Assembly (NCBI RefSeq): GCF_900116625.1
Contig: NZ_FPBE01000009.1
Coordinates: forward strand, 1 to 54,424
DNA length: 54,424 bases
Source: Idiomarina abyssalis
GTDB taxonomy: Bacteria > Pseudomonadota > Gammaproteobacteria > Enterobacterales > Alteromonadaceae
Direction of reading: 5' to 3'
Made by a program: the position numbers and the translations under genes. Under the pieces are notes generated by a model. That model worked only from the letters and a program-made list of their open reading frames with translations. It searched no databases and had not been told where the DNA came from. This document shows, in pieces, positions 15,950 through 24,246 of the stretch (position 1 is the first letter of the stretch; every line of letters begins with the position of its first letter).

Positions 15950-18363
15950 AAACTGTTTCTTACCGTCTGCCGTAACACCTCGTCATCCCAGGGTTTATCT
16001 AAAAACCGATACACTTCACTTTCATTAATTGCCTGAGTTAAAGCATCCTCGTTTCTATAAGCAGTCAGTACAATACGGGCGGCGTCGGGGTACATATTTC
16101 GCACGTTCGACAGAAACTCTAAGCCTTGCATATTCCTCATCCGTTGGTCAGAAATCACAACATCCACCGGCTCATGCGCCAATATATTAAAAGCCTCTTC
16201 AGCATTAGACGCCGTAAAAATATGGTAGCCGTCTCTTCTCAGCAGGCGCTGAAGCGACTTCAGGACATTTTCTTCATCATCAACAATGAGAACAGCCTGA
16301 CGCTCGTGCTCTTTGAGTTTCTCATTGATGTTACTACGGTAGTCTTGCAGAAAGCTCAGTACTTGCTCTTTGGCCATTGGCTTCGCGAGCAAAAAGCCTT
16401 GCATCGCATCACAGTGGCATCGACGTAAGTATTCTTGTTGCGCGCTGGTTTCAACCCCTTCGGCTAATACTTCCAGTCCCAGATGATGGGCCATAGAAAT
16501 TATCCCTTCAATAATTGCCGAGTCATGGCTGTTTGAAACCATGTCATTGACAAAGCTACGATCAATTTTTAGCAAGTTCACGGGTAAGTTTTTTAGGTAA
16601 CTTAAACTTGAGTAGCCTGTGCCGAAATCATCCAACGCCACTTTAACACCCAGCTCAGAAAGCTCATGGAGTTTACTAATGGCCAGCTCGGGGTTCCGCA
16701 TAAAGACAGATTCCGTAATTTCCAGCACCAGCTGTGCCGGCTTAATTCCAGTTTCTGTAATGACCTCCCGCACCGTATCAACAAACTCAGACCGCAAAAT
16801 ATGAACCGTAGAGATATTCACAGACACCGTAGTAAGTGTACTTCTCTTGGCAGCCAGCAGAAGAAAGTCTTTACAGGCCTGCCGTAAAATCCAACCACTC
16901 AAAGGGACAATTTGACCCGTATTCTCTGCAACTTCGATAAAATCATCGGGTGAGACCATGCCCAGCTCCGGATGATTCCAGCGGATCAACGCTTCCACCC
17001 CCGTAACTTCGCCATTAGAAAGGTAAAACTGTGGTTGATAAAACAACTCAAATTCTTGCTTCTCGATACCAGCCTGCAAAGAGTTTCGTATCTTAAGGTT
17101 CTTAGAAACCTGGTTATCGAGCTTCTGATCAAACCATTGATAACTTCCATTTCCAAAACGCTTGGCTTCGTACATCGCGATATCCGCCTGCTGTACCAGC
17201 TTAAGCGGGTCTTCATTGTAGCTGTTGGTTATTGCAAGCCCCGCCGTTGCCGACAGGTGCAGCTCACTGTCATCAATCATAAACGGACTTTGCATCGCCT
17301 TAATTAAACGCTCGGCGACTACCACAGCGTCACTTGAGTGACTCAGCTCAGGCAAAACAGCAACAAACTCGTCGCCATCCATGCGGGCTAAAGTATCGCC
17401 GGGCCGAAGGCACTCGTTCAATCTCTCGGCAGCTGCCTGCAGCAGCTTGTCGCCAATTGTGTGACCCAAAGTATCATTAATTGGTTTAAACCCATCGAGA
17501 CCAATAAAAACAACCGCCAACTCAACGTCGTTACGTCGGCACAAGGTTAGGCTTTGTTGCAGTCTATCAGCTAACAGAACTCGGTTAGGCAAGCCTGTTA
17601 AAGTGTCGTGGTTAGCAAAAAAGGCCACTTTCTGTTCAAGCTCAATACGGTTGGTTATATCCTCAAAATGCACTAAGCGAACTGGCTGTCCTTGCCAGTA
17701 TGTCTGAATGCTATAGTGTCGCACTCGTTTTTGCTTACCATCAGCTAAATTGAGAGTGGCTTCATGACTAAAGGCATAGTTGCTGCTGTACTCTAAAGGC
17801 AACTTGCGTCCGCGAAGCTCTGCATTGCTTTGCAAAAGAAGTTTCTCTGCCGCAGGGTTCGCATACATAATCACCCGGTTGTGATCGGCTAAAACAACCG
17901 GTTGCAAGCTGTCTTCCAGCAAGTATTCGAAAGTCAGCTGACTGTCTAATAAGTCTCGCTGGTAGTTACGCCGCTCCAATGTGTAATAAATGCTTTTCTT
18001 CAAAGCCAACGGCGTGACTTCGGATTTTTCCAGGTAATCTTCTGCACCTAACTGAATGGCTCTTTTACTCAGGTCATCCGTGCCCTGCCCGGTCAGAAAA
18101 ATAACCGGAGTCTCTACATGGTTCTCTCGCAAGCACTCAATAATTGCCTGTCCGTCATCTGCTCCAAGGTGAAAGTCACACAGAATGACATCGAAGTCTT
18201 CTTGCTGAACTTTTTCTATAGCTTCTTGCTTCGACTTCACCCAGCTAAGCTGGTATTCAGGCGCGCCTTTTAATAACAAATCACGAGTCAAAATGTAATC
18301 GTCTGCGTCATCTTCTATCAGCAGAATATTCAGTGCTTCCGTTACGGATAAATTCATAATCAT
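15910..18363 (-). CDS. Response regulator REC-PAS-GGDEF-EAL-REC (cyclic-di-GMP metabolism)
   Basis: An 817-residue cytoplasmic protein. Receiver 1 covers about 10-130 (phospho-acceptor Asp63 in ILCDFHLG), PAS about 145-255. The GGDEF domain covers about 265-425, with the signature changed to DGDEF. The EAL domain covers about 440-685 (VEALIRW, DDFGTGYSSL, KIDRSF), then receiver 2 (AVLIVDDEE, VISDQRM). Key EAL residues are present, so c-di-GMP hydrolysis is likely; the cyclase activity is less certain. The last 13 or so residues (LRPRQESNLRPFT) are the antisense of the tRNA-Arg remnant, so the native C-terminus was lost. It is the last gene of the operon 22085 to 15910; 11 bases separate it from the kinase upstream. 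ATG 18357 is an alternative start. Confidence 0.93.
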   Translation of the reverse strand: MIMNLSVTEALNILLIEDDADDYILTRDLLLKGAPEYQLSWVKSKQEAIEKVQQEDFDVILCDFHLGADDGQAIIECLRENHVETPVIFLTGQGTDDLSKRAIQLGAEDYLEKSEVTPLALKKSIYYTLERRNYQRDLLDSQLTFEYLLEDSLQPVVLADHNRVIMYANPAAEKLLLQSNAELRGRKLPLEYSSNYAFSHEATLNLADGKQKRVRHYSIQTYWQGQPVRLVHFEDITNRIELEQKVAFFANHDTLTGLPNRVLLADRLQQSLTLCRRNDVELAVVFIGLDGFKPINDTLGHTIGDKLLQAAAERLNECLRPGDTLARMDGDEFVAVLPELSHSSDAVVVAERLIKAMQSPFMIDDSELHLSATAGLAITNSYNEDPLKLVQQADIAMYEAKRFGNGSYQWFDQKLDNQVSKNLKIRNSLQAGIEKQEFELFYQPQFYLSNGEVTGVEALIRWNHPELGMVSPDDFIEVAENTGQIVPLSGWILRQACKDFLLLAAKRSTLTTVSVNISTVHILRSEFVDTVREVITETGIKPAQLVLEITESVFMRNPELAISKLHELSELGVKVALDDFGTGYSSLSYLKNLPVNLLKIDRSFVNDMVSNSHDSAIIEGIISMAHHLGLEVLAEGVETSAQQEYLRRCHCDAMQGFLLAKPMAKEQVLSFLQDYRSNINEKLKEHERQAVLIVDDEENVLKSLQRLLRRDGYHIFTASNAEEAFNILAHEPVDVVISDQRMRNMQGLEFLSNVRNMYPDAARIVLTAYRNEDALTQAINESEVYRFLDKPWDDEVLRQTVRNSLRPRQESNLRPFT

Positions 18364-18374
18364 TCCAGCAAAAG

Positions 18375-20036
18375 TTACTTCGGTAAAACGAGCTTAAAGG
18401 TCGTCCCCTGGCCAATATGGCTTGTTAAACTGACTTCTCCGTTATGTAGATCGATAATTTTCTTAACAATAGCTAACCCCATTCCCGTTCCGGGTACCTC
18501 ACTACGAGAATGCAGCCTCTTGAACGGACGGAAAACCGATTGATGGTAAGTTGCTTCAATACCAATACCGTTATCTGAACACGCAATAGTGACTCTATCG
18601 GCACTTGTTGCTGTAGAATATAGCTCTATTTTTAACTTTCTATCTTTTCTGGCGTATTTTATTGCGTTGGTCAATAAATTATCGAACACCCGCGCAAGTA
18701 ATTTAGCATCAGCGGTTAGCCTATGCCTAAGGTTTATTTCGACCTGAGCCCCCATAGCTGAAAGCTTTGCTTGATGCTCCTCCAACACCTTACTGGCAAT
18801 ATCATTCAAATCAACAGGTTCCAGTTTTAAAGAGTCCCTTCCTAGCTTTGCCAGCTCAAGTATTTCTGCGATAAGTTGCTGCATACGACGAGATGCTGAA
18901 ACCATTCGCTCCAGATAATCCCTCTCTTGTTCTTTTAATTCCGACTGCTTTAACAGCTCACCAAAACTCACAATTTTTCTTAAAGGTTCCTGCAGGTCAT
19001 GCGAGGCGACGGCCGCAAAATTTTGTAACTCGTCGTTGACCTGCTCCAGCTCACTGTAGGTTTTCTTAATTGAGGTAATATCTTGCGCTATACCGAAAAC
19101 ACCAACAACTTTACCGTCTTCATGCATTGGGATATTACTGACGCTTAAATTAAGCCGTTCACCTGAGCGTCTCTGTATAACTGTTTCATAATGCATTGGC
19201 TCACCCTTCAGTGCTTTATCGAAAAACAATGCAACACGAGGCAGCTCATTTGACGCAAGAACATTCTCATAATGCTGACCAACCACTTTATCTTTCTCTC
19301 TTTCCAGAAAATTTTCACCTGATTTGTTCAAGTCGGTAAAACGACCGGATAAATCTAATGAAAAAGCGGCATTGGGGTTATGATCAAACAGCGAGCGATA
19401 ATGTTGCTCTGAACGATGGAGTTCTTCCAACGCTTTGTCTCGCTGAGAGGTCAGCTGATGGAAGTTCAAAATAACATCCCGGCAAATATACAGCATGGTC
19501 AAAATGAGAAAATGCCCTACCAAGATAACGCCGGGGACAGAGTCCTGCAAAACACTGGCACCATGCAAAGTCTGGTTTAGCGCATAAAACCACCAAATGC
19601 TCGCAAGGATATAAAGTAACAGCATTATCCATAACCAGTTTCCGTCTTTGCGCAGGTTGTTAGAAACCGTGAAAAAGGGCAGGAAAATGAGTCCAACTCC
19701 AGTTATAGCGGCTAAAAAACCGGGAAACACGTATAAGTCAGTCTGAAAAGCAAAGTACAGTTGCCAGCCACTTAACAGAAAACAGAACCCGGCTATTATC
19801 CAGCAAATAACCCGTTGACGATGAATAAAAAGACGAAACCGCCGAAAATAAGAAAACACAACACCAGCGACACCGACGCCAGCAGCCAATAAAGCATCGG
19901 TTAATGACATACGGAAGCTAACGCTGACCAGACCCACGCTAATAACGAAGCATCCAATACTCCCCCATAACCAGCACGCCAGAGTCAAAGAACGCCAGTA
20001 ACTGCGGGCAACCATCGGTAACCAATTATATTCCAT
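18375..20036 (-). CDS. Membrane histidine kinase with PAS domain
   Basis: About 553 residues. The N-terminal region (to about 200) has seven to eight hydrophobic segments, a MASE-like integral membrane sensor. A PAS domain (about 215-335), a HisKA domain with the phytochrome-kinase type H-box (FAAVASHDLQEPLRKI) and HATPase_c (NAIKYA, DNGIGI, GTGMGLAI) follow. The start at 20036 has GAGG correctly spaced and overlaps the preceding kinase gene by 11 bases. It is predicted to phosphorylate one of the receivers of the next protein. Its signal is unknown. Confidence 0.88.
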   Translation of the reverse strand: MEYNWLPMVARSYWRSLTLACWLWGSIGCFVISVGLVSVSFRMSLTDALLAAGVGVAGVVFSYFRRFRLFIHRQRVICWIIAGFCFLLSGWQLYFAFQTDLYVFPGFLAAITGVGLIFLPFFTVSNNLRKDGNWLWIMLLLYILASIWWFYALNQTLHGASVLQDSVPGVILVGHFLILTMLYICRDVILNFHQLTSQRDKALEELHRSEQHYRSLFDHNPNAAFSLDLSGRFTDLNKSGENFLEREKDKVVGQHYENVLASNELPRVALFFDKALKGEPMHYETVIQRRSGERLNLSVSNIPMHEDGKVVGVFGIAQDITSIKKTYSELEQVNDELQNFAAVASHDLQEPLRKIVSFGELLKQSELKEQERDYLERMVSASRRMQQLIAEILELAKLGRDSLKLEPVDLNDIASKVLEEHQAKLSAMGAQVEINLRHRLTADAKLLARVFDNLLTNAIKYARKDRKLKIELYSTATSADRVTIACSDNGIGIEATYHQSVFRPFKRLHSRSEVPGTGMGLAIVKKIIDLHNGEVSLTSHIGQGTTFKLVLPK

Positions 20037-21276
20037 GCTCATCCTCGGAGTTATTTGCCGGGACGGGGAAAGCCAAATAAATTCGGGTTCCCTCTCCTAA
20101 TTCGCTGGAGATCCTTAAGCTCCCACCAAGACTTTTCATAATGCTGTAACTAATCGACAAACCAAGGCCAGTGCCCTCGCCCTCAGGCTTAGTGGTATAA
20201 AAAGGCTCAAGTGCTTTTCTGGCGGTTTCTTCATTCATACCACAACCATTGTCTTCAATAATCACTTCGACTTGGCCACTGTGACATTTGGTCGTTATGC
20301 GGATAACGCCAAAACGCTCAATTGCATCTGCTGCATTTAACAGGACATTCATTAAAACCTGGTTGACCTTAGCCGGGTCACAGTAGACAAGAGGTAAATC
20401 CGGCAGGTAGTTTCGGCTTATATCAACTTTACGCCGAAGCTCACCGCTCATTACCCGTAAGGTTGTATCAATCTGCTTATGAATGTCACACCAGTCCTGT
20501 AACCCCGAGCTTCGGGTGAACTGGGTAAGTGCCCGGGTAATCTGAGTAATTCGCTGTATCCCTTCATTGGTTTCATTGAGCAGTGACAGTAAATCTTTCT
20601 CCAAAAAAGCTAAATCAACGGACTCTTTCTGTGCAGCGCTAATATTCTGGTTTTTATGGATGAAATCTAATAGCTTCTGACTGTATTGGCTTAAAGTATT
20701 CAAGTTTGAACGTATATACCCCACCGGGTTATTGATTTCATGCGCAATACCTGCGGCTAATTGACCCAGTGCGGCCAGCTTTTCCGTTTGCAAAAGCTCT
20801 GAACTCACCGACTCCATTTTACTCAGCAACTCAGACTTGAGGGCACGTTGCTGAAGTAACTCTTGTTCCCGACGTTCAAGTTCCTGATTAATTTCTTGGG
20901 TCTGATCTCGTTCGCGAATCAGCTGCCGTTCCAATATTAAATGCCTGTCTGCCGGCATTAGAATAAGAGAAAAGCATTTTTTATCATCAACAACTGCATT
21001 TGCAACGAACATTCGGGGACCGTCCGCCGTTTTTAAATAAAGCGTCACTTGTTCGCAGTCGTTTCCCTGCCTTAAATTAGGTTCAATTGCTGAAAGAAAA
21101 TAAAGCCTGGATGCAGGTGTTAGTAACTCACCCAAAGGTTTTCCAACGATTTCCTTAGGAGCTAACTGAAGACACAGGCAAAGGCGATCGCTCACCTCTG
21201 TAACAAGAAGCTGTTCAAGTTCGCATTCCAATGCCAGAACTGGCCATTTTTCCTTTCCATAGTCAGCCATTTCCAT
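20026..21276 (-). CDS. PAS histidine kinase next to RsbQ-like hydrolase
   Basis: A 416-residue soluble kinase. The N-terminal sensory part (1-125) is PAS-like, followed by a long coiled coil (about 130-185, ERDQTQEINQELERREQELLQQ), HisKA (AALGQLAAGIAHEINNPVGYIRSNL) and HATPase_c (NVLLNAADAI, EDNGCGM, GTGLGLSISYSI). It begins nine bases after the RsbQ-like gene. In Bacillus, RsbQ activates the PAS domain of RsbP, so the PAS part here is the expected partner of the hydrolase (inference). Confidence 0.88.
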   Translation of the reverse strand: MEMADYGKEKWPVLALECELEQLLVTEVSDRLCLCLQLAPKEIVGKPLGELLTPASRLYFLSAIEPNLRQGNDCEQVTLYLKTADGPRMFVANAVVDDKKCFSLILMPADRHLILERQLIRERDQTQEINQELERREQELLQQRALKSELLSKMESVSSELLQTEKLAALGQLAAGIAHEINNPVGYIRSNLNTLSQYSQKLLDFIHKNQNISAAQKESVDLAFLEKDLLSLLNETNEGIQRITQITRALTQFTRSSGLQDWCDIHKQIDTTLRVMSGELRRKVDISRNYLPDLPLVYCDPAKVNQVLMNVLLNAADAIERFGVIRITTKCHSGQVEVIIEDNGCGMNEETARKALEPFYTTKPEGEGTGLGLSISYSIMKSLGGSLRISSELGEGTRIYLAFPVPANNSEDEHGI

Positions 21277-21284
21277 TTTACCGT

Positions 21285-22085
21285 TTAAACAAATTCATGA
21301 ATGTACTGCGCCACAAGTTTCGGGGCGCTCAGTTGTGGGTAATGCCCACGGGCATCCATAACCACAAGCTTAGCTAAAGGCAGCTTTTCTGCCATATACT
21401 CAGACACTTTTTGCGGTACAACAATATCAGCCTTGGCTTGCAAAATAAGTACCGGGCATTTTAGTTTGGGTAAGGTGTCCCTTACATCTGAATAAAAAGT
21501 CGCTTTCGCAAAATTACGTGTTAACTGAGCGTCGCCGGCAATAAAATAGCTCTCCAGAGTTTCAGCTAATTGCGGGTTATCACTATTCTCCATAACCTTA
21601 GGGCTCATATACTCGGCCCACTGAAAAAAGTTTTGCTCCATTAAAACCATGAGTTCATCAACATCACTACGACTAAAGCCACTTTCATAAGAGGGCAAGT
21701 CATGAATATAGCGTGGTGAAGGATTCAGCATGACTATTTTTGATACTTTATTGGCAAGCTCGGGATACGCCAGAGACGCAATGCTTCCACTGACGGAATG
21801 CGCAACTAAAGTAATATCGGTTAAGCCAAGCGTTTGAACGACTTCGGTGAGATCTTGCGCATAGCCTTTCAGCGAATCATAACGTTTACTGATGTAATTA
21901 CTAAAATCCGATTCACCACAGCCTACATAGTCGAAAGTCACTATCTTATAGCTGTTAGAAAGTGCTTCAATGACCGGCTCCCAAATACGCTGCTCGCAAC
22001 CAAAGCCATGAGCGAAGAGTAATGTTTTACTTCCTTCACCGCGGATCCGAACGTTATTCCGTATTGCTATCTGCCGCCGGTCCAT
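21285..22085 (-). CDS. RsbQ-like alpha/beta hydrolase (signalling)
   Basis: A 266-residue alpha/beta hydrolase, close to the 269 residues of B. subtilis RsbQ. The triad is readable: Ser97 in the elbow AHSVSG, Asp220 in LQAKAD and His248 in DARGHYPQLSAP, the last motif being very near that of RsbQ. The oxyanion region is HGFGC. RsbQ supplies a small hydrophobic ligand to the PAS domain of RsbP and so turns on the energy-stress pathway. Here the operon partner is a PAS kinase, not a PP2C phosphatase. It is the first gene of the signalling operon. Confidence 0.87.
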   Translation of the reverse strand: MDRRQIAIRNNVRIRGEGSKTLLFAHGFGCEQRIWEPVIEALSNSYKIVTFDYVGCGESDFSNYISKRYDSLKGYAQDLTEVVQTLGLTDITLVAHSVSGSIASLAYPELANKVSKIVMLNPSPRYIHDLPSYESGFSRSDVDELMVLMEQNFFQWAEYMSPKVMENSDNPQLAETLESYFIAGDAQLTRNFAKATFYSDVRDTLPKLKCPVLILQAKADIVVPQKVSEYMAEKLPLAKLVVMDARGHYPQLSAPKLVAQYIHEFV

Positions 22086-22168
22086 ACTTTTTACAATCTC
22101 TTAACATACAGTATAAGGGTTGATAGCAAAGTTTAACGGGTAAGGCAAGATAAGTGTGAAGCCCGAGG

Positions 22169-22972
22169 TTAGTTGCGAAAAGGAATTTTTAGCAGTCCCC
22201 AAAGTTTCGTCGTAATACTCGCATCTCTATATTCTTTTAAGCCAATATCGACTTGATCAGAACCCGCCTTAGGCTTGGAAGTAAAACTGCCAAACAGATG
22301 ATCCCACCAACTGACACTAAAACCATAGTTGCTGTTGGTCTCTTCTTTTTCAACACTGTGGTGGATACGATGTAACTCCTGGGTGATCAGAACTTTACGC
22401 GCAGCGCGCTCCAGAGGCGTCGGCAACGCAACATTGCCATGGTTAAACAAAGAACAGGCGTTGAGAATAATTTCGAATACAATAACAGCCAGTGCCGGTG
22501 CACCCAGCACAAGAATGGCAGCAGCCTTGATAAAAAAGCTGAGAACAATTTCTGCGGGGTGAAAACGCAAACCGGTGGTTACATCAAAATCAGGATCGGC
22601 ATGGTGCACCCGGTGCATACGCCATAACACAGGAATACGGTGAAACAGCCGATGCTGCCAATAAAGAACAATATCCAGCGCCACAATGCTGACTAGAACA
22701 ACAAACCAAAACGGGAGTTCATTGCCGGCAGTGCCGCTTAAATAATGAAACAGCCCCCACTCTTGTTCTGATGCCCACAATGCAATACCCGTGAGACCGA
22801 CAGGTGCGATAACTCGCAGTAGTACGGTATCAACCGCAACAATAGCCAGGTTAGCAGTCCAACGCTGTTTACGGCTGTAGCGCGGCTTTCGCTTTGGCGC
22901 GAGAAACTCCCATAAAACCATAACCAGTAAGACACCAATAAAAACGCTTAGACGCCAGATAGTTTCAGACAT
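22169..22972 (-). CDS. Sterol desaturase / fatty acid hydroxylase family protein
   Basis: A 267-residue integral membrane di-iron enzyme with four or so membrane segments. The three histidine boxes are HRLFH (107-111), HRVHH (120-124) and HRIHH (201-205). Family members hydroxylate or desaturate lipids. Bacterial homologues beside phospholipid genes are usually uncharacterised, and the substrate is unknown. The start overlaps the CDP-alcohol transferase gene by eight bases, so the two are translationally coupled. Confidence 0.88.
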   Translation of the reverse strand: MSETIWRLSVFIGVLLVMVLWEFLAPKRKPRYSRKQRWTANLAIVAVDTVLLRVIAPVGLTGIALWASEQEWGLFHYLSGTAGNELPFWFVVLVSIVALDIVLYWQHRLFHRIPVLWRMHRVHHADPDFDVTTGLRFHPAEIVLSFFIKAAAILVLGAPALAVIVFEIILNACSLFNHGNVALPTPLERAARKVLITQELHRIHHSVEKEETNSNYGFSVSWWDHLFGSFTSKPKAGSDQVDIGLKEYRDASITTKLWGLLKIPFRN

Positions 22973-23600
22973 TATGCTCCTTCGCCGCTACGGGCTGCTT
23001 TAATGTCCGATAACCAGCAACAATACGCGTTATTGCGGTAACCCAGCATGCGGTAGCAAACACGTAAGCCAACACTGAAAAGTGTTGGGGCCACAGACAA
23101 AACGCCACAAAAGCCATAATAGTTTCAAAGCCCTCGGTTAAACCGCCCATATAGTGCAACGACTTATTTGGGTAGTCCGGGTTTTCAATGCCACGTTTAC
23201 CGGCCACACTGGCAAAAGCTAAGAAAGTCGCGCCGGTTCCCATAAAGGTAACAAGCAAAACCCCGGCCGCTATGGCGTTTTGTTCTGGCACAGCCAGTAA
23301 AAAACCAAACACCACCGCACTGTAAAAAATGAAGTCCAGCACGATATCAATATAGCCACCGGCATCGGTTAATTGCGTACGTCTTGCCACCGCCCCGTCT
23401 AAACCGTCAGATACCCGGTTCACTAAAATTGCGACCAGTGCCAGTTCATAATAATGGAAAGCCAGTAAAGGAACCGCCAGTAAACCAATGAAAAAGCCAG
23501 CAACGGTGACCTGATCAGCACTGATTCCGGCGCGTACTAAGAGTCTGGCCGGTATATCCAGAACTTTGCGGGTAACAGGGAGTATTTTAGGGTCAAACAT
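22965..23600 (-). CDS. CDP-alcohol phosphatidyltransferase family protein (YnjF-like)
   Basis: A 211-residue polytopic membrane enzyme. The diagnostic motif D-x2-DG-x2-AR-x7-G-x3-D-x3-D is complete (Asp65, Asp68, Gly69, Ala72, Arg73, Gly81, Asp85, Asp89). Members transfer a phosphatidyl group from CDP-diacylglycerol to an alcohol. The position after a ynjBCD-type transporter corresponds to E. coli ynjF. The acceptor is unknown. It overlaps the ATPase gene by eight bases. Confidence 0.88.
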   Translation of the reverse strand: MFDPKILPVTRKVLDIPARLLVRAGISADQVTVAGFFIGLLAVPLLAFHYYELALVAILVNRVSDGLDGAVARRTQLTDAGGYIDIVLDFIFYSAVVFGFLLAVPEQNAIAAGVLLVTFMGTGATFLAFASVAGKRGIENPDYPNKSLHYMGGLTEGFETIMAFVAFCLWPQHFSVLAYVFATACWVTAITRIVAGYRTLKQPVAAKEHNV

Positions 23601-24246
23601 TAACGTTTTCTCCTCTCATCTCAATCTCTCGCCCGCAGGCATCGGCAATATCATGAGTCACCAGCAACGTTGGAATCTCCCTTTCCTGTAACAGTGCAAA
23701 AGTCCACTGTCTGACGTCTTCACGCAGGCCTGCATCTAACGATGAAAAGGGCTCGTCCAGTAACATAGCTTGCGGCTCTGCCAGCAATGAACACAGTAAA
23801 GCAACGCGGGCATACTGCCCTCCACTTAAGCTGTCGGGGTAAACGGCCCATTTATCGTCAAGACCCAGGGTTTTCAGCATGGTTAAGGCGCGTTCCTTCT
23901 GTTCAATGCGGTGCAAATTAGAGCGCGGTTTTTGAGCAAACAGGCAGTTCTCTTCAATGGTCAAATGGGGGAATAAACCACCTTTTTGAAACATCATGCC
24001 TAGCTGACGCTGCGCAATAGACTTACCGCTGATGTCCTCTCCATTTAAGCTTAACTGTCCCTGAATACGAAAGTTAACCAGAGGCTCTCCCAAAACCCAG
24101 CGTAATAAAGTTGACTTTCCGACGCCACTGGGGCCCATTAATGTCACGACTTCACCTTTTCCAACGGTTAATTCATCCAGCTGGAATAAAAGCTCTGCCT
24201 GGTCGCCTCTCAGCAGCTCAATTTTAAGATCACGAATGTTCAGCAT
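23593..24246 (-). CDS. ynjD: ABC transporter ATP-binding protein (YnjD-like)
   Basis: A 217-residue ABC ATPase with Walker A GPSGVGKST (38-46), Q-loop (MFQKGG), signature LSGGQ and Walker B LLDEPFSSLD followed by the H-loop (VTHD). It energises import through the fused permease encoded just upstream, which it overlaps by 17 bases. The set resembles E. coli ynjBCD, whose substrate has not been settled; thiamine-like compounds have been suggested from family similarity. Confidence 0.9.
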   Translation of the reverse strand: MLNIRDLKIELLRGDQAELLFQLDELTVGKGEVVTLMGPSGVGKSTLLRWVLGEPLVNFRIQGQLSLNGEDISGKSIAQRQLGMMFQKGGLFPHLTIEENCLFAQKPRSNLHRIEQKERALTMLKTLGLDDKWAVYPDSLSGGQYARVALLCSLLAEPQAMLLDEPFSSLDAGLREDVRQWTFALLQEREIPTLLVTHDIADACGREIEMRGENVNV

